Made by a program: the position numbers and the translations under genes. DNA of 64,000 nt from Parelaphostrongylus tenuis (Eukaryota; Nematoda; Chromadorea; Rhabditida; Metastrongylidae): positions 124,001-188,000 of the forward strand of contig JAHQIW010002164.1 of the NCBI GenBank assembly GCA_019055375.1, given 5' to 3'. Positions 51,301-59,800 of the stretch are shown one piece after another (within the stretch, counting starts at the first letter, position 1; the number at the start of each line of letters is the position of its first letter). The notes beneath the pieces were generated by a model. The model was not told the origin of the DNA and made no database searches. It saw only the letters and a program-made list of their open reading frames with translations.

Positions 51301-53550
51301 TCCGCAATCCGACCAGTCAAGCACGTCCATTACTCCCTTAGATAAAATCACCAGACCTAGATTTCAATTGCATCGAGCACAAAATCAACTCTCAACGTAC
51401 TCACCGCTTTTTATATGCGTTCTACTAAATGAATCAAGTACAGATCACCGGAAGGACATCACATAAGCTCGTAATGCACCCTTCCTATCAAAACAACAGT
51501 CTTATATACTGATTCAAATCACGAGTGATAACGAGGCAATACTCCCTGCGGTTCATAGTTAGATTGGTGGTGTTAATCCAAAGTGCTTCCAGAATTTTTC
51601 GCGCTGATGTTTTTTGTTCCCGCGCAAGGATGGTGACTTCTATCTCAAAATCAACTCCGTCGTGTTTCTGTTCTCTATGCGCCCCTAGCAGGGTGTTTCG
51701 TCTATTAAGACGCTTGTCAGCTAGGTGTTCTTCTATGAGGGCATAGAGCGGCCTACCCGTTTCGCCAATATATTTATCGCTACACGCTTTGCAAGAGATT
51801 AGGTAACTGTATCTACGCTCATGCAATCTCCATCTCTGCCGTTAGGACATATTTTACAATCTTTCGTTATGTAGAGACGTCATATAAGCGGTTGCGAACT
51901 GGTTGGCGTTTTAGAGTATTCGATGGTATTTCAATAATAGCCACCGATTGCTCTAAACCCACCCTTTTCAAACAGCGTTTTATAGCGTACTAGTCTCATT
52001 TGAAAAGAACGGGATGATAAACGGGACTTTACTTTCATTCGAGTTTTCGTTCGGAGGCGTACTCTTTCCTCTAAACCTAAGCCGAGGGGTTACAAAGTTG
52101 TATCCACTAGAAGTGGCTATTTCCCGAGGCAATTTCACGGATTCTACTCTCTGCTCCTCCGCGGTACATACATTGGCCGCTGTCGAAACATGTTTTTTAC
52201 TATCGCTTTTTTCATATGTGAGGGATGAGAAGAGAGATGGTGAACCAGGATATTCTTATTACTTGGCTTTCGGTACCACTCTATTATGTAGCCGCTCTTA
52301 GTTAAGCTTATTTGGACGTTCAAGAAAGGGAGCCAATCATTTGGTATCTCCGGGAAAATTTTATATACTCTGACAGTTCATTCAACGATCTAAAGCAATT
52401 ATCTACCACCTTTTGAGTGGAACAGATAACAAGCAATCATCTATGTATCTACAATAGAGTGATGGCCGGCGACTATCACTGGTGCTTCCACCTTCAACAT
52501 AAAGGCAATCGCTAGGCTAGATGCCACTCGCTGCTTCATTGCCAGCCCTCTCATTTGAGCATAGCATTTCGCGGACCATTTGAAGATTGAACAATTTAGG
52601 CACTCTTTTAATAGATCGATGAACTAGTCAATCGAAAAGCCATACAAGTTTGCAGCTCCCTGGTGTTGTATCTTGCAAAGCGTGTAGCGATAGATATATT
52701 GGCGAAACGGGTAGGCCGCTCTATGCCCGCATAGAAGAACACCTAGCTGACAAACGTCTTAATAGGCGAATACCCTGCTAGGGACGCATAGAGTACAGAA
52801 CCACGAAGGAGTGGATTTTGAGACCGAAGTCACCATCCTTGCGCAGGAACAAAAAACATCAGCGCGAAAAATTCTAGAAGCACTTTGGATTAACACCACC
52901 AATCTAACTATGAACCGCAGGGCGAATTGCCTCGTTATCACTCGTGATTTGGATTAGTATATAAGACTGTTGTTCTGATGGGTACGGTGCATTACGAAAC
53001 TATGTGATGTCCTCCCGGTGTTCTCCACCTGGATCATTCAGTGAAACATATAGAAAGCGGTGAGTATGTTGAGAGTTGATTTAGTGCTCGATGCGATTGA
53101 AATCTAGGTCTGGTGATTTTTTCTAAAGGAGTAACGGAGGTGTTTGACTGATTGAATTGCGGACAATTTGACCTTACCAGGCTCTGAAGAAGGCGAACTG
53201 CTGAAACGTTAGCTGTTAAAGAAAGTTTTATGTAACACAAATCATCCTAGAGATTGAAGTGGTGGAGATACGGATGAACCTATCGTTTATGACATCTTTT
53301 GTAAGAAGATTATAGCTACTAACTTATTATACTTAATTATGGCATCGTTCTACAGCGTGATGGATCTATTCATCTGAATGGCAACGTGAGGCTCGATACC
53401 TCCTCTCGGGGCTTACCACTTTCTGCGTCTCCAGCTCTTTCCGCATCTATCGACGCATTCCGTGTCTGTGCTTGTCGTGGAACGCGAAGCAAGCTGTTTT
53501 TCACACCCGGTAACAAGCCTTGTGAAGCAAGTAATGCTCTATGTACATAA
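42208..53550 (+). CDS. sgcb-1: Beta-sarcoglycan, complete (7 exons)
   Basis: A complete seven-exon gene: 42208-42372, 42500-42601, 46930-47031, 47164-47247, 48905-49069, 49168-49299 and 53356-53550. It encodes 314 residues; human beta-sarcoglycan has about 318. Beta-sarcoglycan is a type II membrane glycoprotein of the dystrophin-associated complex of muscle. The model has a short cytoplasmic N terminus (1-35), one membrane segment (about 36-62), an extracellular domain with sequons at N156, N221 and N248, and the family's C-terminal cysteine cluster (C288, C290, C306, C313). Family landmarks include HGMQFLRFH, RGNEGIRMEA and HLNGNV. All six introns are phase 0; two exceed 4 kb and are full of transposons. 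Start chosen at the first ATG in frame; an AG just upstream (42164) may be a trans-splice or 5' UTR acceptor. The symbol follows the C. elegans orthologue name. Confidence 0.92.
42500..42601 (+). CDS. sgcb-1: sgcb-1 exon 2
   Basis: A 34-codon exon, CTTCAG acceptor, GTTGGT donor. It finishes the membrane helix (INIMLIVSLQ) and begins the extracellular domain (HGMQFLRFHNVL), aligned with the segment after the human membrane helix. Confidence 0.88.
43280..43642. mobile_element. Inverted-repeat element with hammerheads (copy 2, sgcb-1 intron 2)
   Basis: About 363 bp with the ends of the 63525-63912 family (TTATNTGAGCCAACT outside, GGCTCTTGTACAGC inside). The left ribozyme (43329-43369, minus) is decayed; the right one (43555-43598, plus) has an intact core. 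Unique interior, no ORF. Confidence 0.66.
43555..43598 (+). ncRNA. Hammerhead ribozyme, right end of copy 2
   Basis: CUGACGA (43561-43567), helix II GAC-loop-GUC, GAAA (43581-43584), palindrome CACGUG, then UA. Helix I is degraded to a few pairs. Confidence 0.66.
43690..45250. repeat. Cluster of related repeat fragments in sgcb-1 intron 2
   Basis: 44160-44330 matches 28870-29040 (GCGCGTTTCACATATGGTGC, CTACACGATCATATAATTTT). 44640-44710 has a similar GTGCGGTAACGCGTAGCGC stretch. Boundaries were not resolved. Confidence 0.4.
45290..45430 (-). repeat. Solo end of the second hammerhead family
   Basis: A single terminal repeat with a decayed hammerhead at 45352-45394 (GUGCAA, CUGACGU, GGC-loop-GCC, AAAG, CACGUC). 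Core bases A9, G12 and A15 are changed. Confidence 0.5.
45645..45685 (-). ncRNA. Hammerhead-like unit (left end)
   Basis: CUGACGA and GAAACACGU are intact; helix II is weakened (GAG against GCC), so activity is doubtful. Confidence 0.58.
46095..46139 (+). ncRNA. Hammerhead-like unit (right end, decayed)
   Basis: Helix II GGC-loop-GCC and GUC cleavage triplet are kept, but the core reads GUGACGA and GAGA, two disabling changes. Confidence 0.52.
46930..47031 (+). CDS. sgcb-1: sgcb-1 exon 3
   Basis: A 34-codon phase-0 exon, GCTTCAG acceptor, GTTAGT donor, encoding IVQFDGNNIDLGTVVTNG and YKDKELYVYGSR. It follows a 4.3-kb intron holding two hammerhead-bearing inverted-repeat elements. Confidence 0.88.
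47164..47247 (+). CDS. sgcb-1: sgcb-1 exon 4
   Basis: A 28-codon phase-0 exon, CTCAATAG acceptor, GTTGGT donor, encoding VLLSAGESGTRLMIEENG and CRFENTQHFQ of the extracellular domain. Confidence 0.86.
47850..48290 (+). mobile_element. RTE-type LINE endonuclease relic, sgcb-1 intron 4
   Basis: SSVFVVYVLMLSEHQEKMH followed by LVDLEKFSMGAHNVQWRLDG resembles the VFVVYAPTS...DLEKF and GTHGLQWN blocks of RTE endonucleases. Internally deleted and broken. Confidence 0.5.
48905..49069 (+). CDS. sgcb-1: sgcb-1 exon 5
   Basis: A 55-codon phase-0 exon, acceptor TTTTACAAG, donor GTAAGC. It carries the sequon NVS and the block PLFSAQHPVITI, equivalent to the NILFSTDY region of the human protein. An AG 20 nt upstream breaks the frame, which fixes the acceptor. 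Confidence 0.84.
49168..49299 (+). CDS. sgcb-1: sgcb-1 exon 6
   Basis: A 44-codon phase-0 exon, acceptor ACTTAAG, encoding VEVENLSIRGNEGIRMEA, the best-conserved stretch of the family. The strong GTGAGT donor at 49300 is preferred over a GTAAAT 18 nt earlier; both keep the frame. Confidence 0.88.
50200..50345 (+). repeat. Second SINE-like family
   Basis: TGGTGTCGCAGTGGATAACA head and tail TCCTTGTGGCTATATTTCAC with TCTGCCATGAAA. Tail shared with 36580-36640 and 40330-40400. Confidence 0.5.
50641..51080. mobile_element. MITE-like element, degraded copy (sgcb-1 intron 6)
   Basis: Left end CAAGAATTTTTTATAGGAAT with an internal duplication of TTTTTATAGGAATGTT. Sequence past the right side (ATATTCATTTGC) matches 11227 onwards. 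Confidence 0.55.
51130..51250 (-). repeat. PLE sequence beyond the hammerhead module
   Basis: Sequence after the module matches that at 9580-9660 and partly 23876-23920 (CCGAGGTT..AGACAGTCGGTCTTGG), so the module is internal to a terminal-repeat unit, not the absolute end. Confidence 0.5.
51251..51285 (-). ncRNA. PLE hammerhead-like module (decayed)
   Basis: Same module at the 3' end of the minus-strand copy: CUGGAGA and AAAA replace CUGAAGA and GAAA; helix II GGC/GCC remains. Confidence 0.48.
51488..51826 (-). pseudogene. GIY-YIG endonuclease domain of the Penelope-like element
   Basis: A 112-residue open stretch with YLISCKACSDKYIGETGRPL, an EEHLADKRLNRR helix and LEALWINTTNLTMNRR. In PLEs this domain nicks target DNA to prime reverse transcription. 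It is the best-preserved part of the element. Confidence 0.82.
52655..53220 (+). mobile_element. Penelope-like element 3' end, head-to-head with the previous copy
   Basis: Carries the same GIY-YIG domain (SCKACSDRYIGETGRPLYA) with a frameshift near 52775, then the 3' region and a hammerhead-like module at 53181-53213. It faces the minus-strand copy across about 65 bp, which together fill most of sgcb-1 intron 6. Confidence 0.8.
53181..53213 (+). ncRNA. PLE hammerhead-like module
   Basis: GCU, CUGAAGA, AGGCGAACUGCU, GAAA, CGUU, AGC. Conserved core words are present and helix I is GCU/AGC. One extra A sits between the core and helix II, and this copy's helix II is weakened. Confidence 0.55.
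53356..53550 (+). CDS. sgcb-1: sgcb-1 exon 7 (C terminus)
   Basis: The last exon, 64 codons plus TAA, acceptor GTTCTACAG. It encodes RDGSIHLNGNVRLDTSS and the cysteine cluster FRVCACRGTRSKLFF, then two more cysteines near the end, matching the sarcoglycan C-terminal cysteine pattern. Confidence 0.9.
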   Translation, partial: RDGSIHLNGNVRLDTSSRGLPLSASPALSASIDAFRVCACRGTRSKLFFTPGNKPCEASNALCT

Positions 53551-53562
53551 AAAAAACAAGTT

Positions 53563-53577
53563 AATAAAATCTTTATT
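53563..53577. promoter_or_regulatory. Bidirectional poly(A) signal between convergent genes
   Basis: AATAAA (53563-53568) lies 12 bp after the sgcb-1 stop. Its complement TTTATT (53572-53577) gives an AATAAA on the minus strand 56 bp after the beta-mannosidase stop. Both genes appear to end here, so their 3' UTRs should overlap. Confidence 0.75.
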
Positions 53578-53633
53578 TAAATCTACTCATTTTGGTGAAA
53601 TCACGACCAAATTGTTGAAAATAACACATAGTA

Positions 53634-53897
53634 TTATAGGACTCCACAATTTTTTATGTTACAAACACTAAAATCATGCCTATACAAGTCAATTGGTTCT
53701 CGAAGATACAGTTTGATTTCTCTGGTGACAGAGGTCATTGTGAATCCATTATCGGAAAACCATCCAAGAAAAGGTTTCGCTACAGATATCCACGTGAATG
53801 GAGACATGCTTGTAGCTTGGATCGTTAGTGAGTAAACTTTCCGATTTATTCTCGCAAACGCAGTGATGCTGACATTGCCAAAGACTTCAAAATCAAT
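53634..53897 (-). CDS. Beta-mannosidase last exon
   Basis: The 3' exon, 87 codons plus TAA, ATTTCAG acceptor. It encodes VFGNVSITAFARINRKVYS, then SPFTWISVAKP and GWFSDNGFTMTSVTRE, the conserved C-terminal domain signature (FSDNGF). Confidence 0.92.
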   Translation of the reverse strand: MDFEVFGNVSITAFARINRKVYSLTIQATSMSPFTWISVAKPFLGWFSDNGFTMTSVTREIKLYLREPIDLYRHDFSVCNIKNCGVL

Positions 53898-56800
53898 CTG
53901 AAATGATTTGGGTTTTTTCATAACCACGTAAAGCCCAGTACAAATTATGCTAGTTAGATATTTTCCCATAAGTAAACTGAATCGATAATAACTCAAAAGT
54001 TTGCTGTAATAAATGGATGATTCTCTACTGACTTCAATCAAACTGGTCAATTTGGGAACCGACTCACCTTGGCTAACAGTGTGTTAGTGTCTACTAGTTC
54101 TAAAATCACCGTTTTTTTATTCCGAAAAAGAACAATTCGTTTGAAAGATATTTTTCATAAGGGGTCGTAAACGGAGTAAAGGACCTACGTCATAGAATTT
54201 ATCCGGAAGAAGAACACTTTCAGGAGCGATCAGCTCACCATGGCGGCTTAGAAGACGAGCTCGTATTAGAAAATCCGCCTCACCTGTTCCCCAATCCAGA
54301 GTGGACCTATGAAGAACCTAAGTGCGAATGCGACGCAAGGCCTGGACATGTAATTAACATTGAAAATTCAATTCTTTTCAACTGGTTCTTTTATTGATCA
54401 GTTATTGACCATATGTACAAATGGGAACAAAAATGATCCTTTATTTTACAGATGGCGAAAAACGAGTTATTCCTTACTCACTCATAGAATATAACCTCAT
54501 CTGCTGAAAGAGAATCGATATTGACAGTTTTATTATCCCTATACACTGGTTCGAATCCATTTGTCCATGCAAGCATATCAATTTGCAACTTTGCACCGAT
54601 GATTTTTTTCGGGAAATCGTTTACAATGGAAATTCCAATGTCGTTGACTCCAGAAGCATACTGAAAATGAGCACATTTTTTGAATGATTTAGGCAAGTGT
54701 GTAAATCAAGAAACATCGAGTGATCTCTTTCCAGAATCAAGAAACCATGAGTCAACAATCACAGGTCACAGAAGCCACAAGACTCACTCTTGGAAGATAT
54801 TTCTCAACAGATCATAGTGGAGCTGAGCTATGTGGCACGTCAACAAGATACGCACGTTGAGCATGTGTATGTCGAAATCGACTGTACACTTTTGACAAAA
54901 GCAAGACAGTTCAGCAGATACGAATCCCGCTCGTCTTGCGTCGATCAACTCATATTTTCCGCTGCTCACTAGTCATAACTAGGTATCGGGTATAAATGTA
55001 CTGGCGTGCACCAAATTGTGTTCTACACGTGCACTCGGTTAAAAGCCTCTGTTCAAAGGTGAGTGACAGAAAGTTTGGTAACGTTCCAAACAAAAACAAG
55101 CTAACATCTGTTTTAGAAGAGACCTTATCATACCCATTAGTTGATCTAGCTTCATGGCAGAATCACAAACTACACAAATCAAACGGCGTTTCCGATAAGA
55201 AGCAGAAACGTAAGTTAAGGAAGTCACACTGACTAACTGGACCACTTCCGTTGTGATATTGTGTTGAAAAACAAATGTTTTCTGAAAAATTTCAATATTG
55301 CGTGAAGGCGCAGGAGACAGCATTTGCAACTCACTTTCATCGACAATGACATCTACCCCATTTCACATTTGTAAGAGCAATGATTGTCTTTGCGGCTTTC
55401 CTTTCAAACCTCGGAAGCTACGTTGTCTAAAGGATCTAATATCATTTGATTTTACAAGGCGAGTCTCATTGCTTCAGAAACCCACAGCTGGCAGTTTTAA
55501 TCAGTACGTTGTTACCTGATTTTCATACGCAAACGAAAGAAAATAGAGGAGACACACTGAAAAATAGGGAGGATTACTTGAAGAAGACGATGGACCGGGA
55601 AATCATCGGCAACTATGACTTAGTTTGTAATTTATCTACCATCCACTTCTTTACCTGACTAGCCTCCAATGAAGGCGACATAACACTGAACAAAAGGCAG
55701 CCTCAAGAACGAGGATGGTAGGTCGAAGTATTCAGAACGATGTTGTGAATCACTCACAATCTTGTGAAAGCCGTTGAAATAGTGCCAATGTACAAGACGT
55801 CACTACCTCTTTCTATAGACGGGAGAGCGCACAAGAAGATTGTCTAGTCTAATGTTAACCCTATAGGTACGACATGGACACGAAACTAACCACGCCTCGC
55901 CTCATGCGGCGAGCAGTTTACACTGTTGAGTGGTTAGTGATGCCGGTCATGGGAAAGAACGCTGCTGGTTCTGTCGCCTAAAATGACTGATCCACAGCAG
56001 GTCATTTGGCATCATTTAGTTTAGATCTTTCTATAGTCGTGATTACTACAGAATAAAAAACGCTCATGTGTTAGCAATCCACTACATTTCATAGAACGTA
56101 GACCCATGGGGTAACAACGCATATCCGGCTTTTATCACATTCCCCTCGACGATCTTGTAAAAGTCGAATTCGTAAGCATAATTTTTTACAGTGTGGGACT
56201 CCTTAAAATAAATTTATATAGAGATGAATGCAATCAGTTTTGCGGAATCCGTGCCATCGTTCCGTTGTTATTCTATGGATTTACGTATCGTATCAGGATG
56301 TGGCGATTTGTAAATTAGCTGTTTTTTTTTTTGCTATAATCACGTCTATAAAACAAGCTTCAATTCCAGTCAGCTCCAAAAATAACACCAAAAAGCCTCC
56401 TATGAATCATCATGAAAGAAAGTCGAAGCAGCAAATTCTTCCCGATGGTCAGTAGCATCACTAATCACTCGGCATTATGGGTTGATCGCCTGCGCGCAAT
56501 GAGACGGGGCGATCGTCATGCCCTTCGTACCCGAAGTGTTAAACTTCACATAGAATGCGAACAAGAACTTTGACACTCCTCATCTTTTCCGAGTCAACTC
56601 AATGTACCCTGCAATTCTGAACTGCAACAAGCACCAAAAGCTTTGGTTGGATCCCACGATTCATTTGATAAAAGAAGTGTTAAATGTTACAAAGGTCTTA
56701 CAATTGAATTATAAAGAATAATTACGCTTAAATAAAAACAGGATGGCAGAATATTTTGCAGTTTGTTATTTAAAAAACTTTTACTTCTTCACACGAACAA

Positions 56801-59800
56801 TTTTCACATCTACACGGAGGATTCCAACACTATTACCCGATTCGTTTCTTCGCATCCATCACTCACCAAGGTTTCCAAACTTTTTGGCTGAGCTGTTGTC
56901 GGAGGATTTCTATACTTGATATAAATGTCGCCGAGAGCCAGTTGAGTTAATTCTCTCTGGATTTCTAGGACAACTACTCGAGCGGTCAGTGTTTTGAAAA
57001 GGGTTAGCGAACACGGGTAGATGAAAACTAGTTTCGCGATTTCTGAGAGATAAGACGCTTGGTTGATTCTGGGTGGTGTTGAGCCACAATCTTGCTCGTA
57101 CTGAACAAGCATCAGAAACACCGCACAACCTTTGAGCCTTCTGAAGAGAATATGCCCTAAGTAGACAAGCTCCCTATAGTTCTGTATTGAAGCTCCCCGT
57201 ATGCTAAATGAAAATGCCAAGTAAACTGCTTTTGGGAAATAAAAACTTCTAAGAAATCTTTTTCTAAGAAAGGAAACTTGAAGAACTGATAGTTACTGAT
57301 TTACGTTAATAATAATCGAAAATATAGTAACTCACGATTGCAACTATCACCGGGGCCATAAATCGGCGCGCTTCGTACTGTACCATCTTCCAGTTCAAAT
57401 TGAAGTCAATAGATGACCACGTTGGTGCAGCCCATACATCATTTAATTGCCAATATAAAGCACACATAGTGTTTCCTAATCTGGAGGGCAGTAATCGGTT
57501 ACGGTACCTGAATATGCGGTAATAAACATGCGATATGTATAACAATGAATACAGCGGGTTTTCTGATCAAAACAATACCTTCTATAATGCTCAGTCTGCA
57601 CCTTATAAGTTATTGCCTGATGAGCCTGCGAAAAATATGCAAATCGATTAATGAACAAGGGTGAATTAATGTATTCGCATCGATGCAAATGAGCAAACGA
57701 CTGAGGACATTGGAATGGTATCTGAAATGAGAACAACTATGAAATAGTTGAACTGTTCTGTATAAAAAGCGTATTGCTGAGTGATGTTTCCATTTAAGCG
57801 GTGAAGATTCGCCTCGTATAAAGCGAAAGCGAAGAGCACAATAATTACGAACGACAGTGGAGCATCGGTTTTAAGAAGACGAAACGCGTGAGAACGTCAG
57901 TCGAATTGATAAGTCTTCTATTAACTTAGTGCTTTCGCTCAAGTACAGAAGAAAATGTGACTGTGAAATAGTCGTGATACAAACTCACGATGAAAGTGTA
58001 CTTTGTACTACGTCTATTAAAACCAATTACACTATGCTTTATAATTTGGCATTTATCATCATTTAGCACCTGCAAACGAAAACGTCACAAACATTTGCCG
58101 TGCGAAATCAGCCTTGGATAAATCATAAGCAAAACTATTACTGATTGGAAATGCCGAGGTTAAAGAAAATCCTGGCTTATTTCCGTCAGATGGCACGGGA
58201 TGAAGAAAAGATCCATTTCGCTGGATAAGAATTTTTCATAGCACAGTTGGTAATTATTCGGAAACTTAAATCTCTAGCTACTGCGCAACCTGGCTATTTT
58301 TCGAAGAGGCCCTATTAATAAAGCTATAAAATTAGACCAAAAGTTATGTTCCTCATCGGTTGTTCAATTTTACCATTACTTCGCTATAGACACGAAAAGC
58401 TGTGAACGTGTAGAGGAAATGTTTGGTATCAGGGTAATATGTTTAATATGGAGTTCCTGCCGAAAAGAAGAAAAAAATTTCTGCTTGAATGACAAAAATC
58501 GCACTTGACATATGTGCAATGCATCGGCGCCTTCGATCGCTTAACGTGTTGAAACCGCAGGCATACCCCTTGCGCCCCTCCAACCAGCCCGTAGATACTG
58601 CGTGCGAATCACAAAAATTTCATTGCGTTGGAACGTTATACAAAGCCTCTTCAAAAAACGACTATGTGAGCAGTAGCTAAAGATCAAAGCTTCCGAAAGA
58701 GAATTAACATTTATATGAAATTCTCTTCTAGCGAAAGGTACCGTTTCTAAATCCCGTGCTACCTAACGGAAAACATCGCAAGCCGTTTTCAAATTATTAT
58801 AATCCTTTGTGACGGCCAATATCTTCGCACCAAAAAACCACATTTATTGTGAATTTAGAGCTAATACCTTACTTGAATACTATTTAGTAGAAAACAACCT
58901 TCAACTTGAAGAGCCCAGATTTTCTCTGTTTAAAAATGTTTCACGAATTTAAGCCTCAAAACTTTTCGCACCGGAAAATGACTGAACACCATAAGTAAAT
59001 TGGTGAGTAGGCCACCTGGGTGATGTTGTCGATGAATATGCTGTTGTGAACTGTAGAACCACTCGGAAACGTTGATATAGCTCAACATTGTACTCCTGAA
59101 AAGCGCAGATGGTCAAAATACATGATCCAGCTTCATTCAAGCTCACTTAAGCAGGTTTAGTGCTGTAGTTTTTCTTAATTGTGTGGAATTTTACATGAAT
59201 TAGAACCAATTCAACGACACTATACTCAAGCTGGATGAGATAGGGTTGTAATACAAGTTAGTTAGCGTTCCTATTCTCATACTATATCAACAAAACAACA
59301 TTTGTGTAGAAGATGAGAATAAGAAACGTGGCATATATAAATTGCTCTACGACTACTATTTAGATGTGAATGACAAGGAAATCGTTAGGAGAGCAACTAG
59401 GGATACAACAAGGTGAAGCCATTCAGTAAGTTCCACAACTTTGCAGTCTTATTAACCACTTGGCGACCAAGTGGAAATCTGAGCGTGGCACGCGACGTGG
59501 TAGCGCGGAGAACGCGGCCAGCTACAGTCACAATACGGCAGTCTTCCAAAACTATTTTAATTTTATCGCCACTAAAAGAATTTTAATCGCCAAAAAGTCA
59601 TGAAAGATGATAGAAGGGAGTTTAATAAAACTACTTGTAGTAGGAACATTGCCGATTATCCTTTTTAGAACCCCGCGTTGCAAGGGAAAAGCCACATACA
59701 CACGAAAATGGCGTGTTCTTTACTGTTACTGAACAATTTTGTCCTATCTTATCCATATTTATTCACTAATCAATCATATTTTCCTTTTTTTTCATGTTAA

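Larger units (their letters stand above)
51251..52590 (-). mobile_element. Degenerate Penelope-like retroelement (RT + GIY-YIG), intron 6 of sgcb-1
   Basis: Reading on the minus strand: a reverse transcriptase relic with LAMKQRVASSLAIAFM and LYCRYIDDCLLSV (the YxDD catalytic motif, about 52422-52456), then a segment like WYRKPSNKNILVHHL, then a GIY-YIG endonuclease domain (51488-51826) with CKACSDKYIGETGRPLYA, then the 3' region ending in a hammerhead-like module. Several stops and frameshifts interrupt the RT, so it is dead. The RT plus C-terminal GIY-YIG order is diagnostic of Penelope-like elements; the nematode Nematis group is a likely home (from memory). Confidence 0.82.

Noticed and set aside
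51525..51746. Plus-strand ORF opposite the GIY-YIG domain
   Set aside because: Antisense shadow of the endonuclease frame.
54784..54969. Overlapping ORFs of 60 codons on both strands in a mannosidase intron
   Set aside because: Neither matches beta-mannosidase or a known family, and no phase-compatible splice sites link them to exons.
57880..57905. GAAACG...ACGTC, resembling the second half of a hammerhead
   Set aside because: No CUGANGA precedes it; a chance match.
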